DNA of 64,000 bases from the NCBI RefSeq assembly GCF_015555045.1, contig NZ_JADNJQ010000007.1, positions 1-64,000 of the forward strand, read 5' to 3'. The number at the start of each line of letters is the position of its first letter. Position 1 is the first letter of the stretch. The position numbers were made by a program, and so were the translations under genes. The notes under the pieces were generated by a model. The model worked only from the letters and a program-made list of their open reading frames with translations. It was not told where the DNA came from and made no database searches. The stretch is from Collinsella aerofaciens (lineage in GTDB: Bacteria > Actinomycetota > Coriobacteriia > Coriobacteriales > Coriobacteriaceae). Shown here in pieces: positions 32,724 through 42,511 of this stretch.

Positions 32724-33461
32724 TTATTTTACTGCAAACTCCGGGCTAAATACTACCCTGCCCAGGCGAACGAGCGTAGAGCCCTCCTCAAGGGCAGACT
32801 CAAAGTCCTCGCTCATACCGCAGGAAAGCTCAGGCAGGTTCAAATCGGGATGCGCCGCCTCCAGCTCATCCCTCAGCTCACGAAGCCCCGCAAAGGTGCG
32901 GCGTGCCACATCCTTATTCCCCCGGGGCGCCATAGTCATAAGCCCCTGTACGCAAATTCCCTCAAGTTCTGCAAGCTCACCCGCGGCGGCGCGAATCTCA
33001 TCGGGTGAAAAGCCTCCCTTCGACTCCTCACCACTCACATTGACCTCAATGAGCACACGCTGGGGGCCGACGAGCTCGCCTGCCTCAATCTTGCGAACAG
33101 CACGACTCGAGATCGCCTGCGCCAGATGCAGCGAACCCACCGAGTGAATCAGCTCGGCTGAGCCCAGCACCGCATTGATCTTATTGGTCTGCAGGTTGCC
33201 GATCATATCGAAGCGCACCTCGGGCAGCTCCGGATGCTCCGCCAGACCCGTGAGCTTGCGAACCAGCTCCTGCGGGCGGTTCTCGGCAAAATGGCGATAC
33301 CCCGCCTGGATGGCGGCAACGGTCTCATCGACACCAACGGTCTTGGACACGGCAATGAGGCTCGCGGCGTCGTGGGGACGGCCCGCGCGATCGAGCGCCG
33401 CATAAAAACGTTCCAGAATCTGCTCGCGGCGAGCGCGCATCAAGTCCAAATAGTTATCCAT
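32724..33461 (-). CDS. yggS: YggS family PLP homeostasis protein
   Basis: A 245-residue single-domain PLP-binding protein (alanine-racemase N-terminal fold; PLPBP/PipY) that carries and balances pyridoxal phosphate. The PLP lysine is in SLIAVSKTVG near residue 40; HFAENRPQEL, FDMIGNLQTNK and LIEVNVSGEESKGGF follow in family order, with SCGMSEDFESALEEGSTLVRLG near the end binding phosphate. GGAGG precedes the ATG at 33461. It opens the yggS-sepF-yggT-divIVA run. Confidence 0.94.
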   Translation of the reverse strand: MDNYLDLMRARREQILERFYAALDRAGRPHDAASLIAVSKTVGVDETVAAIQAGYRHFAENRPQELVRKLTGLAEHPELPEVRFDMIGNLQTNKINAVLGSAELIHSVGSLHLAQAISSRAVRKIEAGELVGPQRVLIEVNVSGEESKGGFSPDEIRAAAGELAELEGICVQGLMTMAPRGNKDVARRTFAGLRELRDELEAAHPDLNLPELSCGMSEDFESALEEGSTLVRLGRVVFSPEFAVK

Positions 33462-33511
33462 TGCCAATCGCCTCCGCTGACAGCCAAACAAGTAGTCCCA
33501 TGCTAACGCAA

Positions 33512-33543
33512 GAGCGCGGCCCCGCATGTGCAAGGCCGCGCTC
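33512..33543 (-). terminator. Stem between phoU and yggS
   Basis: GAGCGCGGCC and GGCCGCGCTC form a 10-pair stem with a 12-base loop. Few T follow on the minus strand, so read-through from the pst genes into yggS is possible. Confidence 0.55.
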
Positions 33544-33580
33544 ACTTAGGTATTTACAATCTTTCGACGAACGGGGTTAC

Positions 33581-34438
33581 TTACTCCTCGTCGTCCTCGC
33601 CATCGTCCTCATCCTCAAGATGATCGAGCAGGTAGCGAAGACCCTCGCTGACCTCGTTAACGGGCACCTTGGCAACGTAGCGTGCATCGACGGCGGGCCT
33701 CATGATAACACCCTCGCCCGAAGGCACGCGCATGCTCTCGAGCTCATCCTCATCAGTGCAGGCGATATCACCGGCAGTCATACGCTGTCCGGTCAACAGG
33801 AAGGTCAGACGGCAGGCGGCATCGATGGAAATCGAGGCGATGCGATCGAGATAGCGCGATACCATGATGGCGCGGCGCAGGTCGTCATAGTTGCTGTCGT
33901 CGTCCATAAAATCGCCCGTGTCCATGCGGTTAAAGGTGCGGAAGAACTTCTCGTAGGCGGCGTGCACTGGCTCGTCCTCGACGGCCAAGTTGCAGATGAT
34001 GGACATGTCGTTGGTGACGAGCGCAGAAAGCGAAGAGCCCAGCACCTGGTAGACGGCCTCAGCCTCGGCCTCGACCGTGCCGACAAGCTCCTTGGGCAGC
34101 GAGATGTCGGCCTTGATCATATGACGCGTGGCGCGGCAAATCTGGCGAACCTTATCGGTCATGCGCTGCAGGTTAAAGTCGACGTAGATGATCGTCTGCA
34201 GCAAGCGGAAGTCGGAGGCGACCGGTGACTGCGTGGCAATCAGGTTGTAGCAGACGGCCTCCAGGTTGGCGCAGCGTGCGTCAATCGAAAGCGTGCGCTT
34301 CTTGGTCTTGGTGGCGAGCTTGCGGTCGTCGGTCACATAGGCCTTCATGGCATCGTGGAGGGCCAGATCGACGGCCTCGTAGATGCTCAGCATCTCGTGA
34401 CGGGCCTCGATGAGCTGACGGGAAAACAGTTTGCGCAT
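33581..34438 (-). CDS. phoU: Phosphate uptake regulator PhoU
   Basis: A 285-residue PhoU, two three-helix bundles with acidic metal-binding patterns, which links the Pst transporter to phosphate signalling. Repeats are seen in IDARCANLEAVCYNLIATQSPVASDFR (about 52-80) and MVSRYLDRIASISID (about 192-206), the ExxxD/DRI signatures. It is longer than the usual 215-235 residues, with an acidic extension after about 215 that ends EDEDDGEDDEE. It follows pstB by 92 bases. No phoR/phoB pair is in the window. Confidence 0.9.
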   Translation of the reverse strand: MRKLFSRQLIEARHEMLSIYEAVDLALHDAMKAYVTDDRKLATKTKKRTLSIDARCANLEAVCYNLIATQSPVASDFRLLQTIIYVDFNLQRMTDKVRQICRATRHMIKADISLPKELVGTVEAEAEAVYQVLGSSLSALVTNDMSIICNLAVEDEPVHAAYEKFFRTFNRMDTGDFMDDDSNYDDLRRAIMVSRYLDRIASISIDAACRLTFLLTGQRMTAGDIACTDEDELESMRVPSGEGVIMRPAVDARYVAKVPVNEVSEGLRYLLDHLEDEDDGEDDEE

Positions 34439-34530
34439 GGTTCACTCCAATCAGTTGGGTGCGGTCATGCCGCCCGCACAGTGAATACGCACCGGACCAG
34501 ATCCGATCGGCTTGGGACTAGTCGCACCGA

Positions 34531-35334
<804 letters not shown>

Positions 35335-35346
35335 GGGACTCCTTAA

Positions 35347-36252
35347 CTAGCGACGCTTGCGCGACAGGAAGCGCGCAAACAGGTTGAAGGCCAGAATGAT
35401 CACCATCAGCAAGAGCGCGGTGCCGTAGGCTGCGTTCATGTTGATGCCGTCGTTGGCAAGCAGATACAGGTGAACCGTCATGGGGCGGCCGGAATCGAGC
35501 GGCGAAATAGGTAGATTGATGGCCTGCCCCATGGTATAGAGCACCACCGCGGTCTCGCCAATGGCACGGCCGATGGCGAGAACGATGCCCGTGGCAATAC
35601 GGCCAAAGGCAGAAGGAAGCACGATCTTGGAGACAACCTGCCACTTGGTGGCGCCCAGGCCATATGCGCCCCAGCGGATATAGCGCGGAACGGCGCGAAT
35701 GGCCTCTTCGGTGGTACGCATGACGATGGGAAGCATCAAGAGCGCGAGTGCCAGGGCGGCCGAGACCATCGAAAGGCCCAGGCCCATGGCCTCGACAAAC
35801 AAGGCGTAGCCAAACAGGCCCATAACGATGGAGGGCACCGAGGCCAAAGCGTCAGCAGCGTAGCGAATGAGCTCGACGACCTTGCCCTGCTTGGCGTACT
35901 CGGCCAGATAGACGGCTGCCAGCACAGCGATCGGCGTGCAGATAAGCATGGCGAGCGCCGTCACGTAGACGGTCGAGACGATCGTGGGCCAAATTCCGCC
36001 CTCGGCGTTGACGCCCTGGGGCCAACCGAAGATAAAGTCGAGCGAGATGTGTGGCAGGCCGTTGATGACCACGTAGGCGATGATAGCGACCAGCACCAGC
36101 GTGGTGATGTAGGCAGCGGCACGAAACACGCCAAGCATGATCTTGTTGGACAGGTCCTTGTTGATGCGGCCCTTCTTGCCGTGGGAAAGGGCACGCTTGA
36201 TGCGCTCGCGCGACGAGGTCGTATCGACCGTCGTGTCAACGGAATCGGACAT
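35347..36252 (-). CDS. pstA: Phosphate ABC transporter permease PstA
   Basis: A 301-residue inner-membrane permease with six core helices and a cytoplasmic start of about 45 residues. The ABC-permease EAA loop is RTTEEAIRAVPRYIRWGAYGLGATKWQV, the contact site for PstB. It starts three bases after the pstC stop and continues closely into pstB. PstA and PstC are paralogous; gene order and the GLGATKWQ block define this one as PstA. Confidence 0.95.
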   Translation of the reverse strand: MSDSVDTTVDTTSSRERIKRALSHGKKGRINKDLSNKIMLGVFRAAAYITTLVLVAIIAYVVINGLPHISLDFIFGWPQGVNAEGGIWPTIVSTVYVTALAMLICTPIAVLAAVYLAEYAKQGKVVELIRYAADALASVPSIVMGLFGYALFVEAMGLGLSMVSAALALALLMLPIVMRTTEEAIRAVPRYIRWGAYGLGATKWQVVSKIVLPSAFGRIATGIVLAIGRAIGETAVVLYTMGQAINLPISPLDSGRPMTVHLYLLANDGINMNAAYGTALLLMVIILAFNLFARFLSRKRR

Positions 36253-36255
36253 AGC

Positions 36256-37191
36256 CTACCCCCTCTTCTTCTTGGAAATCAGACGGACGATGCCCACCAG
36301 CGTGGCGGAGATGATAAACAGGACCACGCCCATGCCGAACAGCGCCGAGCGATGCAGACCCGAGGAATAGCTCATGTCGAGCGCGATCTGGCTCGTGAGC
36401 GTCGAGATAGGGCTCGCAATGCTGTCGGGAATAACCGGGGCGTTACCCACGACCATGAGCACGGCCATGGTCTCTCCGATGGCACGGCCCATACCCAGCA
36501 CGATGGCATCCACGATACCCAGCTTAGCGGCAGGTAGCACGACCTTATAGATGGTCTGCCACTTAGTAGCACCCATGGCATACGATGCCTCGCGAATGCC
36601 CATGGGAATGGAATTGAGGGCATCGATGGTGAGCGTGGTGATGGTAGGGACGATCATGATGGCGAGCACAAACCACGCCGTCAGCGCACCAAAACCAAGG
36701 CCGCCGGTCAGTTGTGCGATAAACGGGCGGATGATGATCATGCCGAAAAAGCCGTAGATGATAGAAGGGATGCCGGCCAGCAGGTCGACGGCAGGGCTGA
36801 TGAGCTTGCGCACGCGCTTGCCGGCGATCTCGACCAGGTACACGGCCGTGCCCACACCTAGCGGCACGCCCATGGCGAGCGCACCGACGGTCACCAGACC
36901 TGAGCCGGCAAGCAGCGACATGATGCCGTAGTGGCCCTCAGAGGGCGCCCACGTAAAGCTAAAGAAGTCCGCCAGACCGATGTCGGTAAAGACGGGCAGC
37001 GCCGAGTACGTGGTAAAGACAAAAATCAGGATGACGGTAACGACCGCCAAAAACGCGCAGGCAAAGAAGATCCACTGCAGCGCCTTCTCCTTGATATAGG
37101 TACTGCGCGATACGAGCGCCAGCTCGCGCTTCTTGGGTGCCTGAGCATTCTGCTCAGTCTGGGAGTTTTCCTGTGCTTCCATGCTACTCAC
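36256..37191 (-). CDS. pstC: Phosphate ABC transporter permease PstC
   Basis: A 311-residue permease, partner of PstA, with a Gln/Glu/Lys-rich cytoplasmic start and six core membrane helices. Its EAA loop is NSIPMGIREASYAMGATKWQT. The helix containing GIPSIIYGFFGMIIIRPF is typical of PstC. It overlaps the end of pstS by about 8 bases, which implies translational coupling. Confidence 0.95.
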   Translation of the reverse strand: MSSMEAQENSQTEQNAQAPKKRELALVSRSTYIKEKALQWIFFACAFLAVVTVILIFVFTTYSALPVFTDIGLADFFSFTWAPSEGHYGIMSLLAGSGLVTVGALAMGVPLGVGTAVYLVEIAGKRVRKLISPAVDLLAGIPSIIYGFFGMIIIRPFIAQLTGGLGFGALTAWFVLAIMIVPTITTLTIDALNSIPMGIREASYAMGATKWQTIYKVVLPAAKLGIVDAIVLGMGRAIGETMAVLMVVGNAPVIPDSIASPISTLTSQIALDMSYSSGLHRSALFGMGVVLFIISATLVGIVRLISKKKRG

Positions 37192-38020
37192 TCCCCTTCT
37201 CGTCGTTGGTGACGGGAATAAAGCCCGCCTCGCGAATCTGCTTGTCCATCTTTTCGGACGTCACGTAGTCGATGTAATCCTGCGCCTGCTGCGAAGGCGC
37301 ACCCTTCACAAAGAAGTAAAGGTCGCGCGAGATGGGATAGCCGCCACTCGCGACCGTCTTCTCGGACGCCTCAACATGATTGACCGAGACGGCCTTGACC
37401 GAGGTCTTGGCGTTGAGGCTATCGACGAAGCCCAGCGAAATGTAGCCGATGGCCCCACGCGAACGAGATACCACGTCGCGCACCTGGCCCGTACCCGAAA
37501 GAACAGCCGAGCGGCGATCGAACGGCGTGCCATCCATCACGATGGTACGGAAGGCCTCGCGCGTACCGGACGCCTCGTCTCGGTTGATGACCTGAATCCT
37601 CAGGTCCTCGCCACCGACCTCTTTCCAATTGGTAATCTTGCCGGCGTAGATATCGCGGAGCTGCTCGGTCGAGAGGTTATCGACGGGGTTGTCGTCGTTC
37701 ACGATGACCGCAATACCGTCGTGGGCAATGACGATGGGAGTCAGGCCCAGATCCTGTTCGTCGGCATTGAGTCCACGGGAGGAGCTGGCGATATCGGCCG
37801 TGCCGGCGCTGACGGCCTCGATCCCAGCGGAAGAACCCAAACCGGAAACGAGCACGTCGATGCCGGTCTCCTCCTTAAAGCCCTCGGCCGCAATCTCGGC
37901 GATAGGAAGGCAGGTCGTGGAGCCGGCCACGGTAATGGAAGAGGTAGAAGATCCCGAAGAACAGGCGCACAGCGTAAGCGTAAGCACAGCGGCGCTCAGG
38001 ACCGATACGATCTTTCTCAT
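37184..38020 (-). CDS. pstS: Phosphate-binding lipoprotein PstS
   Basis: A 278-residue phosphate-binding protein. Signal peptide 1-19 ends in LTLCAC, with a lipobox-type cysteine at residue 20, so it is probably a lipoprotein on the outer membrane face. Ligand loops are VAGSTTCLPI (about 31-40), SSRGLNADEQ and RDEASGTREAF (about 149-159). The start ATG overlaps the yfiH stop by the four bases ATGA, so the pst genes are coupled to yfiH. It is the first gene of pstSCAB-phoU. Confidence 0.94.
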   Translation of the reverse strand: MRKIVSVLSAAVLTLTLCACSSGSSTSSITVAGSTTCLPIAEIAAEGFKEETGIDVLVSGLGSSAGIEAVSAGTADIASSSRGLNADEQDLGLTPIVIAHDGIAVIVNDDNPVDNLSTEQLRDIYAGKITNWKEVGGEDLRIQVINRDEASGTREAFRTIVMDGTPFDRRSAVLSGTGQVRDVVSRSRGAIGYISLGFVDSLNAKTSVKAVSVNHVEASEKTVASGGYPISRDLYFFVKGAPSQQAQDYIDYVTSEKMDKQIREAGFIPVTNDEKGSE

Positions 38021-38817
38021 AGCATCACGCCGATCGCAGCATGGCGCCCACAGGTGCCGTCCTCGTTACGGTAGGAATAAAAGCGGTCGTTCTGACGCAC
38101 GGTCGAAAGCTGGGTATCCACGATATTATCCGTGTCGACACCGACATCTACCAGCGCCTCGCGAATGGCAGCGGAAAGATCAAGCATGCGAGAGGTATTC
38201 GCATCGATGCAAGAGAACTCGGCGGCAAAGCGATCCATGAGTTCCTGGGATACCTCATATTCGTCACCCAAGATATGGGGGCCGATATAGGCGGAAACGT
38301 CGCTCGCATCGCAACCGGCAGCATCGCAAAGCGCCTGGCACGCCTTGGCGGAAATACGTGCAATCGTGCCCTTCCAACCGGAGTGCACCACGGCAAATCC
38401 GCCGGGGGCCACCAGCACCACGGGAACGCAGTCGGCAAAGCAGAGCAGCACGGGCACGTTATGCGCCGTGCAGACGATGGCATCACAGCCCTCGGCAATC
38501 TGCTCGCGAACGTCCTCAAGGTCATCGGCGCCGTTCGAGGTCACCGCAACGATATGATCACCATGGACCTGATTGGGAATGAGCAGGTTGTGCTCGCACT
38601 CGGCGGCACCCATAGCCTCGAGCGCGCGACGACGATTTTCTTGAACAGCAAAGGGGTCATCGCCAACATGCGAGCCCAAGTTGAGTGAGGAGTACGCATC
38701 TTCGGAAACGCCACCGGCGCGCTCGGTGAAGGCAAAGCGAACATCGGATGTCGCGCCCTCCACCAACGTAACTCCATCATGGTCGACACGCGAAACTTTG
38801 TCCGCACGTGCTGCCAT
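38017..38817 (-). CDS. yfiH: YfiH/YlmD family purine nucleoside phosphorylase (laccase-domain)
   Basis: A 266-residue protein of the YfiH/DUF152 family, now known from relatives to act on purine nucleosides with a zinc site, formerly called multicopper polyphenol oxidase. Metal ligands: PNQVHGD (H near 87), CFADCVPV (C near 127) and VVHSGWKGT (H near 144). In many Gram-positive bacteria it is cotranscribed between ftsZ and yggS. Here it follows ftsZ, but its other neighbour is pstS, which overlaps it. GGAGG precedes the ATG at 38817. Confidence 0.9.
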   Translation of the reverse strand: MAARADKVSRVDHDGVTLVEGATSDVRFAFTERAGGVSEDAYSSLNLGSHVGDDPFAVQENRRRALEAMGAAECEHNLLIPNQVHGDHIVAVTSNGADDLEDVREQIAEGCDAIVCTAHNVPVLLCFADCVPVVLVAPGGFAVVHSGWKGTIARISAKACQALCDAAGCDASDVSAYIGPHILGDEYEVSQELMDRFAAEFSCIDANTSRMLDLSAAIREALVDVGVDTDNIVDTQLSTVRQNDRFYSYRNEDGTCGRHAAIGVML

Positions 38818-38971
38818 ACTAAAGCCTCCTAATAACACAAGTACCGCGGCATCGCCGCTACAGCCCGCGTTTATACGGCTGTCATACTTCTCTAAAAGGA
38901 TACCTGCTGCGCTGGAGGCAATCGTAAAGGGAACGTAAGGAGATTGGAGGTTCTAGTTTACAAAGTCGAAA
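38818..38971 (-). promoter_or_regulatory. Region likely to hold the promoter for yfiH-pst
   Basis: It follows the ftsZ terminator on the minus strand, so yfiH-pst needs its own start here. A tATGACAGCCGTATAAAC stretch at about 38870-38890 has a Pho-box-like CTGTCAT on the other strand and a TATAAA; the match is to only one half of an E. coli Pho box. Confidence 0.3.
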
Positions 38972-39001
38972 TAAAAAGGGCGCGTCCATACGGACACGCC
39001 C
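38972..39001 (-). terminator. Terminator of ftsZ
   Basis: GGGCGTGTCC/GGACGCGCCC with a four-base loop, followed by TTTTTATTT on the minus strand. Confidence 0.88.
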
Positions 39002-39027
39002 CTGTGCACAACAATGCAAAGAACGAC

Positions 39028-40182
39028 TTAGAAGCTACCGCGCTTCAGGAAGTCGGGAAGCTCGAACTGATCGTTGCCGAAGTTAGGAAGCTCGGTGCCA
39101 CCGACGTTGCGGGTCGGAGCGGCCTGAGCCGGGCTGGTGGTCGGAGCGGTGCGCTGCGGCTCAGCGGAGGCAGCGGCCTTGCTCTGAGACTGCTGAGCGG
39201 CAAAGAGCTCGTCCTGACGGTTGACGTTGGAGTCGGAGAAGCCCGTAGCGATGACGGTGATACGCACCTGATCGCCCAGGGACTCGTCGACAACGGTACC
39301 GAAGATGATGTTGGCCTCGGGGTCGACGGCGTTGGCGACAACGTCGGCGGCGTCGCTGATCTCCTGGATGCCCAGGTCCTTGGAACCGGCGATGGAGAGC
39401 AGCACGCGTGTGGCACCATCGATGGAGCTCTCGAGCAGCGGGCTGGAGATGGCCTGCTGGGCAGCGTCGACGGCACGGGTATCCCCAGAAGAGGTACCGA
39501 TACCCATCATGGCGGTACCGGCCTGCTTCATGATGGTCTTAACATCGGCGAAGTCCAGGTTGATGATACCGGGGACGGTGATGAGGTCGGTGATGCCCTG
39601 GGTGCCCTGGGAAAGAACGCCATCGGCAATCGCGAAGGCCTCGAGCATGGTGGTCTTCTTCTCGGCGATGTCGAGCAGCTTATCGTTAGGGATGACGATC
39701 ATGGTGTCGACGCAATCGGAGAGGGTCTTAATGCCCTCCTCGGCGCTCTTCTTGCGCTTGCGGCCCTCGAAGGTGAAGGGCTTGGTCACGACGGCGACGG
39801 TCAGCGCACCGACCTCGTTCATCGCGATATCGGCAACGATGGGAGCAGCGCCGGTACCGGTGCCACCGCCCTCGCCGCAGGTGATGAACACCATGTCGGC
39901 GCCAGCGAGCGCCTCGGCAATGTCGTCGCGGGACTCATCGGCAGCCTTGCGGCCAACCTCGGGGTTGGCGCCGGCGCCCAGGCCGCGGGTAAGGTCGGTG
40001 CCGATGTGCACCTTGATATCGGCATCAGAGATCGCGAGTGCCTGAGCATCGGTGTTGATGGCAACAAACTCGACGCCGCGGATGCCCTCTTCGATCATTC
40101 GATTGACCGCGTTGGTACCGCCGCCGCCGACGCCGACCACCTTAATGACGGCAAGGTAGTTGTTGATCTCTGTCTCGTGCAT
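39028..40182 (-). CDS. ftsZ: Cell division protein FtsZ
   Basis: A 384-residue tubulin-like GTPase that forms the division ring. GTP contacts: [15 protein letters not shown] (about 14-28), the tubulin signature [13 protein letters not shown] (about 100-112), and FGRKR-region [10 protein letters not shown]; the synergy-loop aspartate is in [11 protein letters not shown]. After residue 310 a flexible linker leads to the C-terminal peptide [11 protein letters not shown], the docking site for SepF. The ATG at 40182 follows GGAGG. A 200-base leader with a palindrome separates it from ftsQ, so it may have its own promoter. Confidence 0.98.
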   Translation of the reverse strand: MHETEINNYLAVIKVVGVGGGGTNAVNRMIEEGIRGVEFVAINTDAQALAISDADIKVHIGTDLTRGLGAGANPEVGRKAADESRDDIAEALAGADMVFITCGEGGGTGTGAAPIVADIAMNEVGALTVAVVTKPFTFEGRKRKKSAEEGIKTLSDCVDTMIVIPNDKLLDIAEKKTTMLEAFAIADGVLSQGTQGITDLITVPGIINLDFADVKTIMKQAGTAMMGIGTSSGDTRAVDAAQQAISSPLLESSIDGATRVLLSIAGSKDLGIQEISDAADVVANAVDPEANIIFGTVVDESLGDQVRITVIATGFSDSNVNRQDELFAAQQSQSKAAASAEPQRTAPTTSPAQAAPTRNVGGTELPNFGNDQFELPDFLKRGSF

Positions 40183-40381
40183 GTCGGTCCTCCGAACAAA
40201 GGTTATAGCCATAGCATGGGTCGACCCCTGCGCACATTAACCTTCAGGTTGAAAGTAAATGCAAAGGTAAACCGTATTATGTTTGCACATTATGAACGTA
40301 TCAGTCAAATAATTGACCGTGAAAACCAAACAAACCAGATAAACGGCGTGGTATGGCCCCTCAACAAAGCATCAACCAGCG
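40183..40381 (-). promoter_or_regulatory. ftsZ leader with palindrome GTCAAATAATTGAC
   Basis: The 14-base dyad at 40304-40317 (GTCAA-ATAA-TTGAC) lies 122 bases before the ftsZ start. TTGACT, CATAAT, TTGCAT and TTAATG hexamers occur nearby but none forms an ideal pair. A second small dyad AACCT-TC-AGGTT lies at about 40238-40249. The AT-rich leader is unusual within this cluster and probably carries the ftsZ promoter. Confidence 0.4.
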
Positions 40382-41638
40382 CTACGAGGTCGGAGCGTTC
40401 CTAAATGTATAGTTACCCGGAGAGCGCACATTGATATACGTTACGCCCTCTACCTGCGAAAGCAGCTTGGTGACTACGCGCTCCTTCTTGACGATATCGT
40501 TCGAATCGCCCAGCGACACCTCAATGCCGTTATTGAGATTTGCCGAGATGGCTTCGACCGAAGGCGTGGAAATATCCTTGACTTGTCCCAAGAACTCGTT
40601 CGAAAAACCACGCACATAATCCAAGCCAGCCTTAACGGCCTTGGAGCTCACCGCCTGGCCGGAAACCGGAGCGACATCCGCCGAGACATCAGTCAACAAC
40701 ACCGCGCCATAGTGCTTAGCGAGCGCCAGTGCGGCATCAATGCCGGTCAGGGTATTTGAGCCCTGCCCTGTCGTGATGACGTTGCCCTGGTCGTCAACTT
40801 CGACCGACGTCGACAGCGGGGCGATCCAGGTGTCATCATCCCCGATGGCCCAGGCAAGGTCATCGGAGCTGATATAGGCAATTGCGATGACCTTGCGCTC
40901 CATCGGCGTAATGATGAGCGTATGCGGGAACTGACGCTGGACATCCACGCCCGAGACCCACGGGTTCTGCTTGAGATCCTCGGTAATCTGGTCGGGATCG
41001 ACGTTAAAAAGCGACGTTCCCTCGGGCAAATCGATCAGCTGGATAGCATCGTGCTTCGTCACATGCTCGCTGCCTTGAATCTGAATATCAGTGGCGGTAA
41101 ACAATCCAGAGTTGATCACCACGACGGCAACGACGACGAGCACGGCCAAGGCGGCCAGAACTCCGCCCACGATTTTGCCTTTGCCTGCAACGACAGAAGC
41201 GGCGTCTGATGTTTTATTTGCCATCGCCCCAAGTGAAGACAACGGGTTTACGCCTTTTTTACTCAAAGGCTTCTTGGCGGTAGCCGGCACCGATGTCAGC
41301 GAGCGCGGTTTCGATGCGCCCAGTGTGCGACCTGGACGCGCCGCTTTAGTTCCCGTCGAGGGCTTAGGAGTTGCCATGGGGCGGGCAGGCTTGGCGCCCA
41401 TAACAGGCTTTGAAGTCACCGAGGGACGCGAGGACTTTTTTGCAGCCGGACGATTACCGAGCTGCGAGCCGACGACCGGACGACTGGTCTGTCGAGCATG
41501 CCCGACAGGCTTAGAGTGCGCGACGGTATTGCGTTGAGGTTTGGCAGGCGCGCCGGAACGCCCTCCGGCGCGGCGGAAGGTGGGTTTCGATGCTCTAGAA
41601 GCCGAGGAATTTAACTTCCGGTCTGAGCTCGATGCCAT
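40382..41638 (-). CDS. ftsQ: Cell division protein FtsQ/DivIB
   Basis: A 418-residue bitopic divisome protein. A very long cytoplasmic part (1-155) is basic and rich in Lys, Arg, Pro, Ser and Ala (KPARPMATPKPSTGTKAARP-like). One membrane helix spans about 157-177, then comes the POTRA domain (FTATDIQIQGSEHVTKHDAIQLI) and the FtsQ beta domain. It links FtsB/FtsL and septal wall enzymes. GGGAGGCGT precedes the ATG at 41638, and the gene overlaps the end of murB by 44 bases. Typical FtsQ has a 20-100-residue cytoplasmic part, so this one is extended. Confidence 0.92.
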   Translation of the reverse strand: MASSSDRKLNSSASRASKPTFRRAGGRSGAPAKPQRNTVAHSKPVGHARQTSRPVVGSQLGNRPAAKKSSRPSVTSKPVMGAKPARPMATPKPSTGTKAARPGRTLGASKPRSLTSVPATAKKPLSKKGVNPLSSLGAMANKTSDAASVVAGKGKIVGGVLAALAVLVVVAVVVINSGLFTATDIQIQGSEHVTKHDAIQLIDLPEGTSLFNVDPDQITEDLKQNPWVSGVDVQRQFPHTLIITPMERKVIAIAYISSDDLAWAIGDDDTWIAPLSTSVEVDDQGNVITTGQGSNTLTGIDAALALAKHYGAVLLTDVSADVAPVSGQAVSSKAVKAGLDYVRGFSNEFLGQVKDISTPSVEAISANLNNGIEVSLGDSNDIVKKERVVTKLLSQVEGVTYINVRSPGNYTFRNAPTS

Positions 41639-42506
41639 ACGCCTCCCTCACCTTTCCGTGCACATGTCTGATAACCGCGGCAACGTCATCGGCCGAGGCA
41701 GTTCCGTTATTAACGATAAAATTAGCGTGAACGGGCGAAACTTCCGCGCCGCCAATCGAAAAACCCTTTAATCCACAATCCTCGATAAGCTTGCCCACAC
41801 TCGCATCGGGCGGGTTGCGAAAGACCGACCCGCAGGATGCGCGACCCATGGGCTGCGTACGCTTGCGCCTCGTCAGGTACCGTTCCATGCGCTCGCGAAT
41901 GTCGGCCTTGGGCGCCGGTTTAAGTTTGAGCACGCACTCGAGGATGATCTCATTGCGGGGAAGGCTACATTCGCGGTAGCCCCAAGTGATCTCGGACCCC
42001 GCATAATGCTTGATACCGGATGCCGGGTCAAACGTTACGACATCCTCGACCAGCGAGCCAATCCATTCGATCCGCGTGCCGGCATTCATAGATATCGCAC
42101 CGCCGACCGAACCAGGGATGCCAACGGCAAACTCAAGGCCCGAGAGGCTACGCGACAGGGCATCGTTGACCAGGCGCGCAAACATCACGCCCGCACCGAC
42201 CGTCAGCGTACAACCGTCATCGGCAACAACCGTGCGCTGAAACTCACGTCCGAGCGAAATGACGGCACCACGATAACCGCCATCGGCAACCAGCAGATTA
42301 GAGCCCTTGCCGATGATGACCCACGGCACCTGCTCGCGATCGAGCACCGCCACGGCGCGGCGGAGGGCATGATAACTATGGCACGTCACAAAGAGGTCGG
42401 CCTTGCCGCCGATACGATAGCTCGTATGACGCGCAAGGCGCTCGTCCTCGATCACATCCGTGTCGATCATGCCCGAGAGCGCCATGACGGCGTTAAACAG
42501 ACCCAT
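41595..42506 (-). CDS. murB: UDP-N-acetylenolpyruvoylglucosamine reductase
   Basis: A 303-residue FAD enzyme that reduces UDP-GlcNAc-enolpyruvate to UDP-MurNAc. FAD and substrate motifs: YRIGGKADLFV (about 31-41), IIGKGSNLLVADGG (about 64-77), GIPGSVGGAISMNAG (about 128-142) and GRASCGSVFRNP (about 222-233), where the serine after CG is the proton donor (type II-like). It starts five bases after the murC stop and overlaps ftsQ. Confidence 0.96.
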   Translation of the reverse strand: MGLFNAVMALSGMIDTDVIEDERLARHTSYRIGGKADLFVTCHSYHALRRAVAVLDREQVPWVIIGKGSNLLVADGGYRGAVISLGREFQRTVVADDGCTLTVGAGVMFARLVNDALSRSLSGLEFAVGIPGSVGGAISMNAGTRIEWIGSLVEDVVTFDPASGIKHYAGSEITWGYRECSLPRNEIILECVLKLKPAPKADIRERMERYLTRRKRTQPMGRASCGSVFRNPPDASVGKLIEDCGLKGFSIGGAEVSPVHANFIVNNGTASADDVAAVIRHVHGKVREAYGIELRPEVKFLGF

Positions 42507-42511
42507 TAGAC

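Noticed and set aside
38944-40404. Plus-strand frame of 486 codons
   Set aside because: Mirror of ftsZ; FtsZ is unmistakable on the other strand.
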